This document shows, in pieces, positions 8,846 to 15,749 of a stretch of DNA of 39,375 nucleotides. The translations under genes were made by a program, and so were the position numbers. The DNA comes from UBA8438 sp963934795. Lineage in GTDB: Bacteria; Acidobacteriota; Vicinamibacteria; Vicinamibacterales; UBA8438. Every line of letters starts with the position of its first letter. Position 1 is the stretch's first letter. The notes under the pieces were generated by a model that was given only the letters and a program-made list of their open reading frames with translations, had not been told where the DNA came from and ran no database searches. Location of the stretch: positions 1-39,375 of the forward strand of contig CAWWAF010000026.1 of NCBI GenBank assembly GCA_963934795.1, in the 5' to 3' direction.

Positions 8846-9409
8846 GTGACACTGACACGTCCAACCGACATCATGGCGGCGGTGGCCGAGTCAATGAAGG
8901 AGCGGACCGGCCGCTCCCTGGAACAATGGGTGACCGTCGTTATAGACGCGGGTCTTGATCCCCTGGACCAGAACGGCGTGCGACGCTGGCTGAAATCGGA
9001 GCACGGTGTGGCTCTGAATTCGAGAGGGGCGATCGCCGACGCGGCCGCCCGTGGCGCCGGCTGGCAGCGACCCGGCGTGGAGGAGTACGTCGACCAGCAG
9101 TATGAAGGCGCGAAGCAGGTGCTACGGCCACTGTTCGACCGGGTTCGCGAGATCGTCGAGGCGTTCGGCGCCGACGTGGTGATGGAGGGGCGCTCGACAT
9201 ACACGCCCTTCGTGCGACGGCGGCAGTTTGCGGCGGTGGCGGCCGCGACGCGCACCCGGGTCGATATCGGGGTTCGTTTCGTCGACCCGCCCGACTCGCC
9301 GCTGCTGGTGCCCTCAAGAGCGCCGGGCCAGGCGACGCATCGGGTGTCGGTGACCGCCTTGGGCGAGATCACGGCCGACGTCGAGCGACTGCTGCGGGTC
9401 GCCTACTAA
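8846..9409 (+). CDS. DUF4287 and DUF5655 domain protein
   Basis: The 187-residue product has an N-terminal DUF4287 region (about 8-65), recognisable from KERTGRSLEQWV and RRWLKSEHGV. A C-terminal DUF5655 region (about 85-187) follows, with FVRRRQFAAV, THRVSVTA and a final LLRVAY. Both are domains of unknown function that often occur fused in this order in bacteria. No signal peptide or membrane segment is seen, so the protein should be cytoplasmic. The GTG start at 8846 sits behind a strong GAGGAGGGG (8832-8840). It is not obviously related in function to the upstream mxa-like genes. Confidence 0.82.
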   Translation: MTLTRPTDIMAAVAESMKERTGRSLEQWVTVVIDAGLDPLDQNGVRRWLKSEHGVALNSRGAIADAAARGAGWQRPGVEEYVDQQYEGAKQVLRPLFDRVREIVEAFGADVVMEGRSTYTPFVRRRQFAAVAAATRTRVDIGVRFVDPPDSPLLVPSRAPGQATHRVSVTALGEITADVERLLRVAY

Positions 9410-9448
9410 CAGAATGGCTGAGGCCGGCGCCGCTGGTTCACGAGGCTC

Positions 9449-10159
9449 ATGAATCTCAAACGCATCGTCGAGGAAACTGATACTCCCGCGGGGCGGGTAT
9501 TCGACTCGGTCGTGGTGCTGCTCATCTTTACCTCCATTGCGACCTTTACCTTCGAGACTCTGCCGAACCTACCGCCGACGGTTGTCTCGGGGCTCGAGCT
9601 GGCCGAGGTCGTACTGGTCGTGTTGTTTACGATCGAGTATGGGTTGCGCGTGGTGCTGGCCGACGACAGGTGGCGGTTCGTCCGGAGCTTCTCCGGCCTT
9701 ATTGATCTTGCGGCGATTCTGCCGTTCTACGTCTCATTGGGCATCGATCTGCGCTCTGTGCGGGCCCTGCGGCTACTGCGGTTGCTGCGTATCGTGAAGC
9801 TGGCTCGGTATAGCAGCGTCATCGGACGGTTTCAACGGGCGGTCGCTCTGGCGCGGGAGGAGCTGGTGGTGTTTCTCGGCATCGCCGTGATGCTGATCTA
9901 CCTGTCGGCAGTCGGCATCTACTATTTCGAGCATGACGCGCAGCCGGACCTGTTTGCCTCGGTGTTTCACAGCCTGTGGTGGGCCGTGGTCACGCTCACC
10001 ACAGTGGGGTATGGCGACGCGTTTCCAGTGACCTTGGGCGGGCGGATCTTCACCTTCGCGGTGCTGATGGCGGGACTCGGGATCGTTGCGGTCCCTACCG
10101 GGCTGCTCGCATCAGCGCTGGCCCGTGTTCGGGAGGAGGAGCGAGATGGCGACTCCTGA
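9449..10159 (+). CDS. voltage-gated potassium channel, six-transmembrane
   Basis: The product is 236 residues long. Segments S1-S3 span about 18-96. S4 is clear as an arginine-repeat helix (RSVRALRLLRLLRIVK, 102-117). The pore loop carries the potassium filter TTVGYGD (184-190) before S6. This is the Kv-like bacterial channel family, which forms tetramers in the inner membrane and conducts K+ on depolarisation. The C-terminal cytoplasmic part is short, with no RCK or cyclic-nucleotide domain. ATG 9449 gives the expected short cytoplasmic N-terminus. It is followed by two hairpins and a convergent gene. Confidence 0.92.
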   Translation: MNLKRIVEETDTPAGRVFDSVVVLLIFTSIATFTFETLPNLPPTVVSGLELAEVVLVVLFTIEYGLRVVLADDRWRFVRSFSGLIDLAAILPFYVSLGIDLRSVRALRLLRLLRIVKLARYSSVIGRFQRAVALAREELVVFLGIAVMLIYLSAVGIYYFEHDAQPDLFASVFHSLWWAVVTLTTVGYGDAFPVTLGGRIFTFAVLMAGLGIVAVPTGLLASALARVREEERDGDS

Positions 10160-10167
10160 ATCGCCAG

Positions 10168-10211
10168 CGCGGCGAAAGCCCGCCGCGTGGGGGCCGGGGC
10201 GGCGCCCCGGC
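10168..10211. terminator. two adjacent GC hairpins between convergent genes
   Basis: CGCGGCG (10168-10174) pairs with CGCCGCG (10181-10187), and GCCGGGGC (10193-10200) pairs with GCCCCGGC (10204-10211). Both fall in the 65-base gap between the K+ channel gene and the convergent TPR gene. Neither has a T-run, so their use as a bidirectional transcription stop is inferred from position only. Confidence 0.4.
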
Positions 10212-10224
10212 TAGCGAGACCCCA

Positions 10225-11823
10225 CTAGTACCGCGACGCTCTGAGCCAGACGTCGGATCTGGCCCAACTCGCCTCGAGGTCGGCGTCGACGGCGGGATCG
10301 GTGCGACCCTGGGCTTCAACCGCGGTCTTGAGGCCAAACAGTGACCACCCGTTGTGCGCGTGGTCCTCGAGTTCCGCTCGATAGACCTGCTCCGCCTCCG
10401 CGTATCGCTCCTGCTCCAGCAGCGCCGCCCCTAGCCAGTGGCGGGCGGCGAACGGAAGCGGCTCCGGCTCATCGTACGCAAGGGCGTCTTCCCGCTCCAC
10501 CGCTTGCTCAAATGCCGCGATCGCCGCGTCCACGTCGCCCCGTTCGCGATGCAGCGCGCCCTCGAGGACGCCCGCCACCACGCCGAGCAGGTCCTCGGCC
10601 GTGTGGAACCGCATCTGTGCCTCCGAGGTTTCGGCGGTGTGCTTGACCCGGTTCAGATAGACCTCGGCGAAATCGGCATCGCCTTCACGCAGGTGAGCAT
10701 AGCCTTGCGCGAAGTCCCAGAGCCCGCCCTCGACCTCGCCCTCCGGCCGTTCCGTGACCTCGAGCACCTCATCGAACCGACCGAATCGCAGTAGGGTCAA
10801 TGCGTGATGGACACTGTTCCCAGTGAGCTTGTGGTAATCCTTGCCGGCCTGGATGGCCACCGCGCCCTGACCGTCCATCGACGCCGCGAACAGCAACATG
10901 TGCAGGTTGTGCTGGGGGTAGATGGCGATGCCGGTGCCGAAGGCGTCCCGCTGGTCGGAATGCCAGGCGCGGGTGTTGGCTTCCACGCCATCGGACCAGC
11001 GCCCGACCTCATTCCACGTGTGCGACGGCATGTGGTTGATGTGGCTGGCTCCGGGGACCGAACTCCCGAGATGTTCCGCGCACGCTTCGGCTTTGTCCGG
11101 CCGTGTGGTGGACTCGGTGGCGTGAATATAGAGATGGCACGCACCGGGGTGCTTGATGTCTCGCGCGAGGACGCTCTCGAGCGCCGCGTGTAGTCGCTGT
11201 ACTCGCGGGTCGTTGATATCCCGTGTGCCCCGTCGCGGCTCCAGCAAGAACAGGGCGTCCCCGTACATGGTGGCGGCATCGAGATCGTCCGGGAACTGTT
11301 CGACGAGCAGCCGCATCGCCTCGGCGTAGGCTTCGTCCTGATCCCGGCGCTTGTCGACCTCGAACTGCTCTACGTAGCGGTGCGAGAGCGCATCGATATA
11401 CGCCCGCTCTCGCTCGCTGGCATGCACTTCCGACAGGCTCATCGCCTTGCGGACGGCGGCGTAGGCGTGTGGGGCTTCCGGTGGGCGCATCGGCCCATTC
11501 AGGTATGACCCCCAGGCCCACGCCTCGCCCCAAAAGCAGATTGCACAATTCGGGTCCTGCTTCCAGGCCTCGCGAAACGAGCGCACCGCGTCCACTTTCG
11601 CGAACGAGTACATCAGTTGCATGCCCTGGTTGAAGAACTTCTGCGCCTCGGCGTTCTCCGACGAAATATCGAACGTGTATGGACCCAGAACCTCGGGATA
11701 GAACGGGATGGCGTCGCGATACTGCTCGGGCAGCTCCGGGTCGTCTTGGGCGGACACGGGCGCTGCGCTCAACAGTGCGGCGGCGACCGCAAGTCCGGTT
11801 CCCCATCGGGTCATTGTCGTCAT
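10225..11823 (-). CDS. secreted TPR-repeat protein
   Basis: From ATG 11823 the product is 532 residues with a clear signal peptide (ALLSAAPVSAQ, cleavage near 26). It has many helical TPR-like units, including an early block around NQGMQLMYSFAKVDAVRSF and a C-terminal pair around LGAALLEQERYAEAEQVYRAEL. A conserved-looking DPNCAICFWGEAWAWGSY holds a CxxC pair, but it is not a haem site because no H follows. Similar secreted TPR proteins are common in Acidobacteriota and related phyla and have no firm function. The frame extends upstream to 12057, but the extension would cross the divergent operator region and removes the N-terminal signal peptide. ATG 11853 and 11814 are other options. Confidence 0.85.
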   Translation of the reverse strand: MTTMTRWGTGLAVAAALLSAAPVSAQDDPELPEQYRDAIPFYPEVLGPYTFDISSENAEAQKFFNQGMQLMYSFAKVDAVRSFREAWKQDPNCAICFWGEAWAWGSYLNGPMRPPEAPHAYAAVRKAMSLSEVHASERERAYIDALSHRYVEQFEVDKRRDQDEAYAEAMRLLVEQFPDDLDAATMYGDALFLLEPRRGTRDINDPRVQRLHAALESVLARDIKHPGACHLYIHATESTTRPDKAEACAEHLGSSVPGASHINHMPSHTWNEVGRWSDGVEANTRAWHSDQRDAFGTGIAIYPQHNLHMLLFAASMDGQGAVAIQAGKDYHKLTGNSVHHALTLLRFGRFDEVLEVTERPEGEVEGGLWDFAQGYAHLREGDADFAEVYLNRVKHTAETSEAQMRFHTAEDLLGVVAGVLEGALHRERGDVDAAIAAFEQAVEREDALAYDEPEPLPFAARHWLGAALLEQERYAEAEQVYRAELEDHAHNGWSLFGLKTAVEAQGRTDPAVDADLEASWARSDVWLRASRY

Positions 11824-12054
11824 GGGCCTTCGTATCTCCTGCGTGCTCGCCATCCTCAGGTCGGCAACGCGGTACGTCTGTCTTGGGTGTCTCTCGATTT
11901 CTGGACGTCGACGACGTCGCAGTACACGGCAGTCGGCAGACCGCCATGTGTCATCCGGTACCGACGCGTGCAAGCAGCCTTGATCATAAAGGACTTGCCC
12001 TTTCATCCCAAGGTGCGGCCGTCGACATCCCAGGAAAGACTGTGCGTTCGAGAG

Positions 12055-12088
12055 CATGTTTTGGTATTATGCGAAATAGCAAAACATG
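12055..12088. promoter_or_regulatory. inverted repeat over the arsR-type start, likely operator; -10 box inside
   Basis: CATGTTTTG (12055-12063) and CAAAACATG (12080-12088) form a perfect 9-bp inverted repeat around an AT-rich centre that contains TATTAT (12065-12070), a good -10. The right arm includes the start codon of the repressor gene. This is the layout expected for an autoregulated ArsR/SdpR repressor. It also stands out as AT-rich in a GC-rich window. No convincing -35 was found. Confidence 0.65.
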
Positions 12089-12400
12089 AATCGCGTATTC
12101 AAGGCCCTCTCCGATCCGACGCGTCGCCGCGTCTTGCAACTCCTCCGAGAGCGCCCGATGACGGCCGGGGAGCTGGCCGACGAGTTCGCGCTCACCAAGG
12201 CAACGATGTCCGGACACTTCAACGTGCTCCGTGAGTCCGGTCTGGTCGATGCCGAGCGGCACCGGACGACCATCACGTACCGGCTCCAGATGTCGGTGCT
12301 CGAGGACGCGCTACTGGGTTTTGCTGAATCGTTCGGGTTCGAGCTGAAGCTCGGCGCCCAGACTCCGCTGTCGAAGCGCATCGCCAAGAGGGAAGCGTGA
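12086..12400 (+). CDS. ArsR/SdpR-family winged-helix repressor
   Basis: The 104-residue product opens with NRVFKALSDPTRRRVLQLL and continues with a winged helix-turn-helix, GELADEFALTKATMSGHFNVL, of the ArsR family. It most resembles the SdpR autorepressor subgroup. No cysteine-pair metal-binding site such as ELCVCDL is present, so the signal may not be a metal. ATG 12086 lies inside the palindrome, and there is little room for a Shine-Dalgarno site. With TATTAT at 12065-12070 the leader would be only about 9 bases. The stop overlaps a small coding frame, and the repressor is followed by an SdpI-like gene, as is usual for this subgroup. Confidence 0.9.
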   Translation: MNRVFKALSDPTRRRVLQLLRERPMTAGELADEFALTKATMSGHFNVLRESGLVDAERHRTTITYRLQMSVLEDALLGFAESFGFELKLGAQTPLSKRIAKREA

Positions 12401-12540
12401 CCCTGTTTCCGAAGCCCAAGACCCTGGCCTGGTGCTCGGTGGTGCTCCTCATTGGCGTCGGCCTGTGGGGCGGGACGGTCGACCCCGGGCGGCCATCATG
12501 GACTGGCACCGCATCGTGTTCGCCTGGGCCGGGTTGGTGA
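12397..12540 (+). CDS. possible small membrane peptide overlapping the repressor stop
   Basis: A 47-codon frame begins at GTG 12397, overlapping the repressor stop as GTGA. It encodes one hydrophobic helix (LAWCSVVLLIGVGLWGG) and ends inside the next gene, which lies in another frame. It could be a real coupled peptide. It could also be the original N-terminus of the following membrane protein, separated by a frameshift. Evidence is limited to the start-stop overlap and the membrane helix. Confidence 0.3.
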   Translation: MTLFPKPKTLAWCSVVLLIGVGLWGGTVDPGRPSWTGTASCSPGPGW

Positions 12541-12956
12541 TGGCGTCGCGGATTGGTGTCGAGCTTGCCGTCGCGACCGATCTATTAGACCCCGTGTGGG
12601 GACCGATCTCGCAGAGGGCACGGTGGATCATCACCGGAGCCTCGCTGGCGGTCTGGGGGAACTTTCTGCCAAAGGTCCTCTCGCCCTGGCGGCCAGAAGA
12701 CGAGCCGTTCGATTGGTCGCGCGTGCATCGGTTCGCCGGTTGGCTGTTCACGGTGGCCGGCGTTGCGGTGGTTGCGGTGTGGTTGGTGGCGCCACACCCC
12801 GATCAGGCCAAGGTCCTGTCACGAGCGATCCTTGGCACCGCGGCCGTGCTGGGGGTTGGGCGGAAGCTGATGTCGCTGGCCTCGCCACCGGTCCGATACG
12901 TGGCCCAGTCGCGACGACGGCCCAATCTCATTGTCCCGGATGGGCCCATATCGTAG
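12498..12956 (+). CDS. SdpI-like integral membrane protein
   Basis: From ATG 12498 the product is 152 residues with four predicted membrane helices: around IVFAWAGLVMASRIGVELAV, ARWIITGASLAVWGNFLPK, RFAGWLFTVAGVAVVAVWLV, and SRAILGTAAVLGVGRKL. The GNFLPK and VHRFAGW motifs resemble the GNYLGK and THRxGG motifs of SdpI-type immunity and signal proteins, which are typically encoded next to SdpR repressors. SdpI in Bacillus both protects from a toxin and sequesters SdpR; whether that applies here is unknown. The frame extends back to GTG 12432, but the added residues look non-native. The next gene starts 21 bases later. Confidence 0.7.
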   Translation: MDWHRIVFAWAGLVMASRIGVELAVATDLLDPVWGPISQRARWIITGASLAVWGNFLPKVLSPWRPEDEPFDWSRVHRFAGWLFTVAGVAVVAVWLVAPHPDQAKVLSRAILGTAAVLGVGRKLMSLASPPVRYVAQSRRRPNLIVPDGPIS

Positions 12957-12976
12957 AACAAAGGAGGACAAGAGCG

Positions 12977-13246
12977 ATGACGACCGTTACCTTCTATCAC
13001 TCGGTGATTTGACCGCGCTGTCAGGTGGCAGGTCTGTCACTGAAGCAGTTGCTTCCGGAATTTCCCAACGTCGTGCTAGAGAAGGTCGAGTTGCTGACGA
13101 ACCTCGGCCGCGCGCGTCGTGAGGGCGTGCCGACGATTCCCACCCTGGTTGCGGGGGACCAGCGACTGAAGGGGTTCTACCTCACCAAGAACCGCATTCG
13201 CCGCTTTCTCGAGTCGCTGGAGCCGACAGGCGGTTCGGCCGCCTAA
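12977..13246 (+). CDS. thioredoxin-fold selenoprotein, Sec encoded by TGA at 13010-13012
   Basis: ATG 12977 lies 9 bases behind a perfect AAGGAGG (12961-12967). Eleven codons give MTTVTFYHSVI, then an in-frame TGA (codon 12), then PRCQVAGLSLKQLL and an open frame to TAA 13244-13246. Reading TGA as selenocysteine gives 89 residues with a U-P-R-C motif exactly where thioredoxin and glutaredoxin folds carry CxxC. The matching cis-proline loop is TIPTL (53-57). The predicted order beta-alpha-beta-alpha-beta-beta-alpha fits the fold. A SECIS-like hairpin follows the TGA. Cytoplasmic thiol or selenol redox chemistry is likely; the substrate is unknown. Ordinary gene calling would report only a fragment from GTG 13025. 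A Cys-to-stop mutation or a sequencing error is the alternative, but the motif position plus hairpin argues against it. selA, selB, selC and selD are not in this window. Confidence 0.85.
13018..13048 (+). promoter_or_regulatory. bacterial SECIS element
   Basis: Downstream of the TGA, the upper stem GTGGCA (13025-13030) pairs with TGTCAC (13035-13040), including one G-U, around loop GGTC. After a bulged G (13024), TCA pairs with TGA (13041-13043). After a two-base bulge, CTG (13018-13020) pairs with CAG (13046-13048), for 12 pairs in all. The GGU sits at the apex, 18 bases after the TGA, within the spacing known for SelB-dependent SECIS hairpins. The apical AGGUCU is the same as I recall for E. 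coli fdhF. Confidence 0.82.
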
Positions 13247-13899
13247 ACGGCGACTTCAGGCACACTACCGGTGATCAGTAGTTCCGGTTCCGTTGCGTCC
13301 CGGATCTCCTCCACCGACACGCCAGGCGCGCGTTCGAGCAGCCTGAGGCCATCCGGAGTGACCTCGATCACGGCGAGCGACGTCACCAGCTTGTTCACCA
13401 CACGCTGGCCGGTCAGCGGCAAACTACAGTCGTTCAGGATCTTCTTGTCGCCGCGCTTGGACACGTGATCCATGACGATCAGAACCTGCTTGGCACCGAT
13501 CACCAGGTCCATCGCACCGCCCGGGCCTTTGACCATGGCGCCGGGAATCATCCAGTTGGCCAAGTCGCCGGTCTCAGAGACCTGCATGGCGCCGAGGATG
13601 GCGAGGTCGATATGCCCGCCGCGGATCATTGCGAAGCTCTGGGCGCTGCTGAAGTAGCTGGCGCCGGGCACCGCGGTCACCGTCTCCTTGCCCGCGTTGA
13701 TCAGGTCCGGATCGATCTCGTCCTCCGTGGGGTAGGGGCCAATCCCAAGCAGCCCGTTCTCGCTCTGCAGTTTGACGTCGACGTCGTCCGGGATGAAGTT
13801 CGCGCACAACGTCGGAATGCCGATCCCGAGGTTGACGTAGTACCCGTCCTTGATCTCCTGGGCGGCACGGGCGGCCATTTGTTCGCGGTTCAGCGGCAT
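13243..13899 (-). CDS. scoB: 3-oxoacid CoA-transferase, subunit B
   Basis: The 218-residue product has the family I CoA-transferase beta-subunit pattern. SENGLLGIG carries the catalytic glutamate that forms the glutamyl-CoA thioester. Upstream lies NLGIGIPTL, and the oxyanion-type GGHIDLAILGAMQV and GAMDLVIGAKQV blocks follow. The enzyme transfers CoA from succinyl-CoA to acetoacetate or a related 3-oxoacid. It acts as a heteromer with subunit A, encoded 9 bases upstream. The C-terminus (TPDGLRLLERAPGVS) is that of the succinyl-CoA:3-ketoacid group. The stop overlaps the convergent selenoprotein stop. Confidence 0.95.
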   Translation of the reverse strand: MPLNREQMAARAAQEIKDGYYVNLGIGIPTLCANFIPDDVDVKLQSENGLLGIGPYPTEDEIDPDLINAGKETVTAVPGASYFSSAQSFAMIRGGHIDLAILGAMQVSETGDLANWMIPGAMVKGPGGAMDLVIGAKQVLIVMDHVSKRGDKKILNDCSLPLTGQRVVNKLVTSLAVIEVTPDGLRLLERAPGVSVEEIRDATEPELLITGSVPEVAV

Positions 13900-13908
13900 G
13901 GCTGGCGG

Positions 13909-14610
13909 CTATCCTTCTCGAGTCTTCCGGCGCTCGATGACTTTTTCCTGGTTTTCACCGACGACGATGCGGTCCACGTAGATGCCTGGCGTGTGCACCA
14001 TGTGAGGGTCAATCGCGCCGACCGGCACAATCTCTTCGACCTCGGCCACGGTCACGCGGCCGGCCTCTGCCATCGGTGGATTGAAATTCCGCGCCGTCAT
14101 CCGATAGATCAGATTGCCGTCCTCGTCCGCTTTCCAGGCTTTGATCAGCGAGATGTCCGCATGCAGCGCGGTTTCCAGCACATGCCACCGTCCATCGAAC
14201 TGACGGGCCTCCTTGCCTGCAGTCAGTGGCGTGCCGTATCCGGTGGGGGTGAAGAACGCCGGAATGCCCGCCCCGCCGGCTCGCATGCGCTCAGCCATCG
14301 TGCCCTGCGGGTTCAGCTCCACCTCGATGGTGCCGTCGAGGTACTGCTTTTCGAACAGCTTGTTCTCGCCGACGTAGCTCGCAATCATCTTGTCGATCTG
14401 CCGGCTCTCCAACAGCAGCCCGAGCCCGGCGCCGTCAACGCCCGCGTTGTTGCTGACGCAGGTGAGCCCCTTCACACCGGAGTCGCGCAACGCGAGCACG
14501 AGGTTCTGCGGGACACCGCAAAGACCAAACCCGCCCACCATCAGCGTCATATCGTCCCGCAGCAACCCGTCGAGCGCCGCGACCGAATTCGGATAGATTT
14601 TCCTGGACAT
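13909..14610 (-). CDS. scoA: 3-oxoacid CoA-transferase, subunit A
   Basis: The 233-residue product matches the alpha subunit: MVGGFGLCGVPQNL near the N-terminus, a VSNNAGVDGAGLGLLL motif, and YVGENKLFEKQYL. This is the typical length and pattern of succinyl-CoA:3-oxoacid CoA-transferase subunit A. With the following gene it forms the cytoplasmic enzyme that activates acetoacetate for breakdown, or releases it. The start ATG 14610 is the only good one. It lies 5 bases downstream of the dehydrogenase gene stop, so the three genes form one operon. Confidence 0.95.
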   Translation of the reverse strand: MSRKIYPNSVAALDGLLRDDMTLMVGGFGLCGVPQNLVLALRDSGVKGLTCVSNNAGVDGAGLGLLLESRQIDKMIASYVGENKLFEKQYLDGTIEVELNPQGTMAERMRAGGAGIPAFFTPTGYGTPLTAGKEARQFDGRWHVLETALHADISLIKAWKADEDGNLIYRMTARNFNPPMAEAGRVTVAEVEEIVPVGAIDPHMVHTPGIYVDRIVVGENQEKVIERRKTREG

Positions 14611-14615
14611 CGTGT

Positions 14616-15512
14616 TCAGCCCTTCATGGGACCATCCGGCACGCCGGCGCCCCGTCGGACATGGCGGGCCAAGTTGGACATATCCTCGTCGCCAAAGCCC
14701 TGGGCAATCAAGCCATCTTCGATGGTGGCGACCAGACTGGCGATAGGCACCGGAACTTCGAACGCACGCGCCGTGTCGAGCGCGATGCCGAGATCCTTGC
14801 GGTGCAGGCGGGTGCGAAATCCAAGCGGGTAGCTGTCATTCAGCATATTGGCCGAACGATTTTGAAGGATCCACGAGCCTGCGACCCCGCCACCGATCGC
14901 TTCGACGACCTTCTCTGGGTCCGCGCCCGCCTTGCTCGCCAGGGTCAGGGCCTCACCGAGTGCCAGGAAGGTGCCCGCGATGACGACCTGATTCGCGACC
15001 TTGGCGATTTGGCCGGCACCGACGGCGCCGATGTGAGTGATCTTGGCCCCGATCACTTCGAGCACCGGCAGGGCTCGCGCGAAGTCCGCCTCGCTGCCTC
15101 CGCACATGATGGCCAGGGTGCCTTTGATGGCGCCTTCGGAGCCGCCTGACACAGGGGCGTCGACAAAGCCGATTCCCTTGTCAGCGAACGTGGCCGCGAT
15201 CTCGCGGGTCGCCGCTGGGGCAATCGATGAGCAGTCGATGACGAGGCCGCCCTTCTTCAGGCCGTTGATGGCCCCGGTCGTCGGGTCGAGTAGCACGCGC
15301 TGCACATCGGGCGTGTCGGACACGCACGAGAGGACAATGTCGACCCCGGACGCGGCATCTGCGGGGGTGTCGGCACGGCTGGCACCTTCCGCCGCCAGCG
15401 GTTCTTCCCGCGACCTGGTGCGGTTCTGCACCACCACGGTGTGACCGGCCTTCAGGAGGTTCCTGGCCATCGGGGCACCCATGGTGCCCATTCCGAGTAC
15501 GGCAATGTTCAT
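14616..15512 (-). CDS. 3-hydroxyisobutyrate dehydrogenase-like NAD(P) oxidoreductase
   Basis: The 298-residue product opens with the Rossmann motif VLGMGTMGAPMARNL (GxGxxG). It has the substrate motif DAPVSGGSEGA and the catalytic-lysine segment GAGQIAKVANQ, then an all-helical C-terminal domain. This is the beta-hydroxyacid dehydrogenase family, which covers 3-hydroxyisobutyrate dehydrogenase, tartronate semialdehyde reductase and glyoxylate/succinic semialdehyde reductases. The exact substrate cannot be fixed. Operon linkage to scoAB fits valine or short-chain hydroxyacid breakdown. ATG 15512 has AAAGG about 7 bases upstream. The 237 bases beyond it hold no gene I can support. Confidence 0.9.
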   Translation of the reverse strand: MNIAVLGMGTMGAPMARNLLKAGHTVVVQNRTRSREEPLAAEGASRADTPADAASGVDIVLSCVSDTPDVQRVLLDPTTGAINGLKKGGLVIDCSSIAPAATREIAATFADKGIGFVDAPVSGGSEGAIKGTLAIMCGGSEADFARALPVLEVIGAKITHIGAVGAGQIAKVANQVVIAGTFLALGEALTLASKAGADPEKVVEAIGGGVAGSWILQNRSANMLNDSYPLGFRTRLHRKDLGIALDTARAFEVPVPIASLVATIEDGLIAQGFGDEDMSNLARHVRRGAGVPDGPMKG

Positions 15513-15749
15513 CGTTCTACCTTTCTGTGCTGCGGCCGACCGCCGGCCGTGATTGACACACCGACGGTCGTCAGTCTACGTCGGTGACAACGGGCTGTCA
15601 TGCTGTCGTCCGAGGTGAGACCGGGCGCGTGCCGGGGCATCGGACCGGACAGTTCGGGCCGGTGAGCGCGTGGGCGCGTAGTGTCCGCAATTGCGCGCGA
15701 CATACATGGAGACGTGGTCCCATTGCAGGTGCCGTCCTGAGATCACTCC

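Noticed and set aside
10341..11633. Plus-strand frames opposite the TPR gene
   Set aside because: They are compositional mirror frames; the minus-strand product has a signal peptide and TPR periodicity.
13010..13012. Simple nonsense mutation or sequencing error as the reason for the TGA
   Set aside because: The TGA falls exactly at the first redox cysteine position and is followed by a GGU-loop hairpin at proper spacing. The rest of the frame is intact. It is not excluded, only less likely.
13025..13246. A 73-residue gene starting at GTG 13025
   Set aside because: It would lack the first strand and the redox motif of its fold and has no ribosome-binding site; the TGA-containing frame from ATG 12977 explains the sequence better.
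13465..14832. Long plus-strand open frame opposite scoA and scoB (455 codons)
   Set aside because: It is the mirror of two well-recognised CoA-transferase subunits and has no family resemblance of its own.
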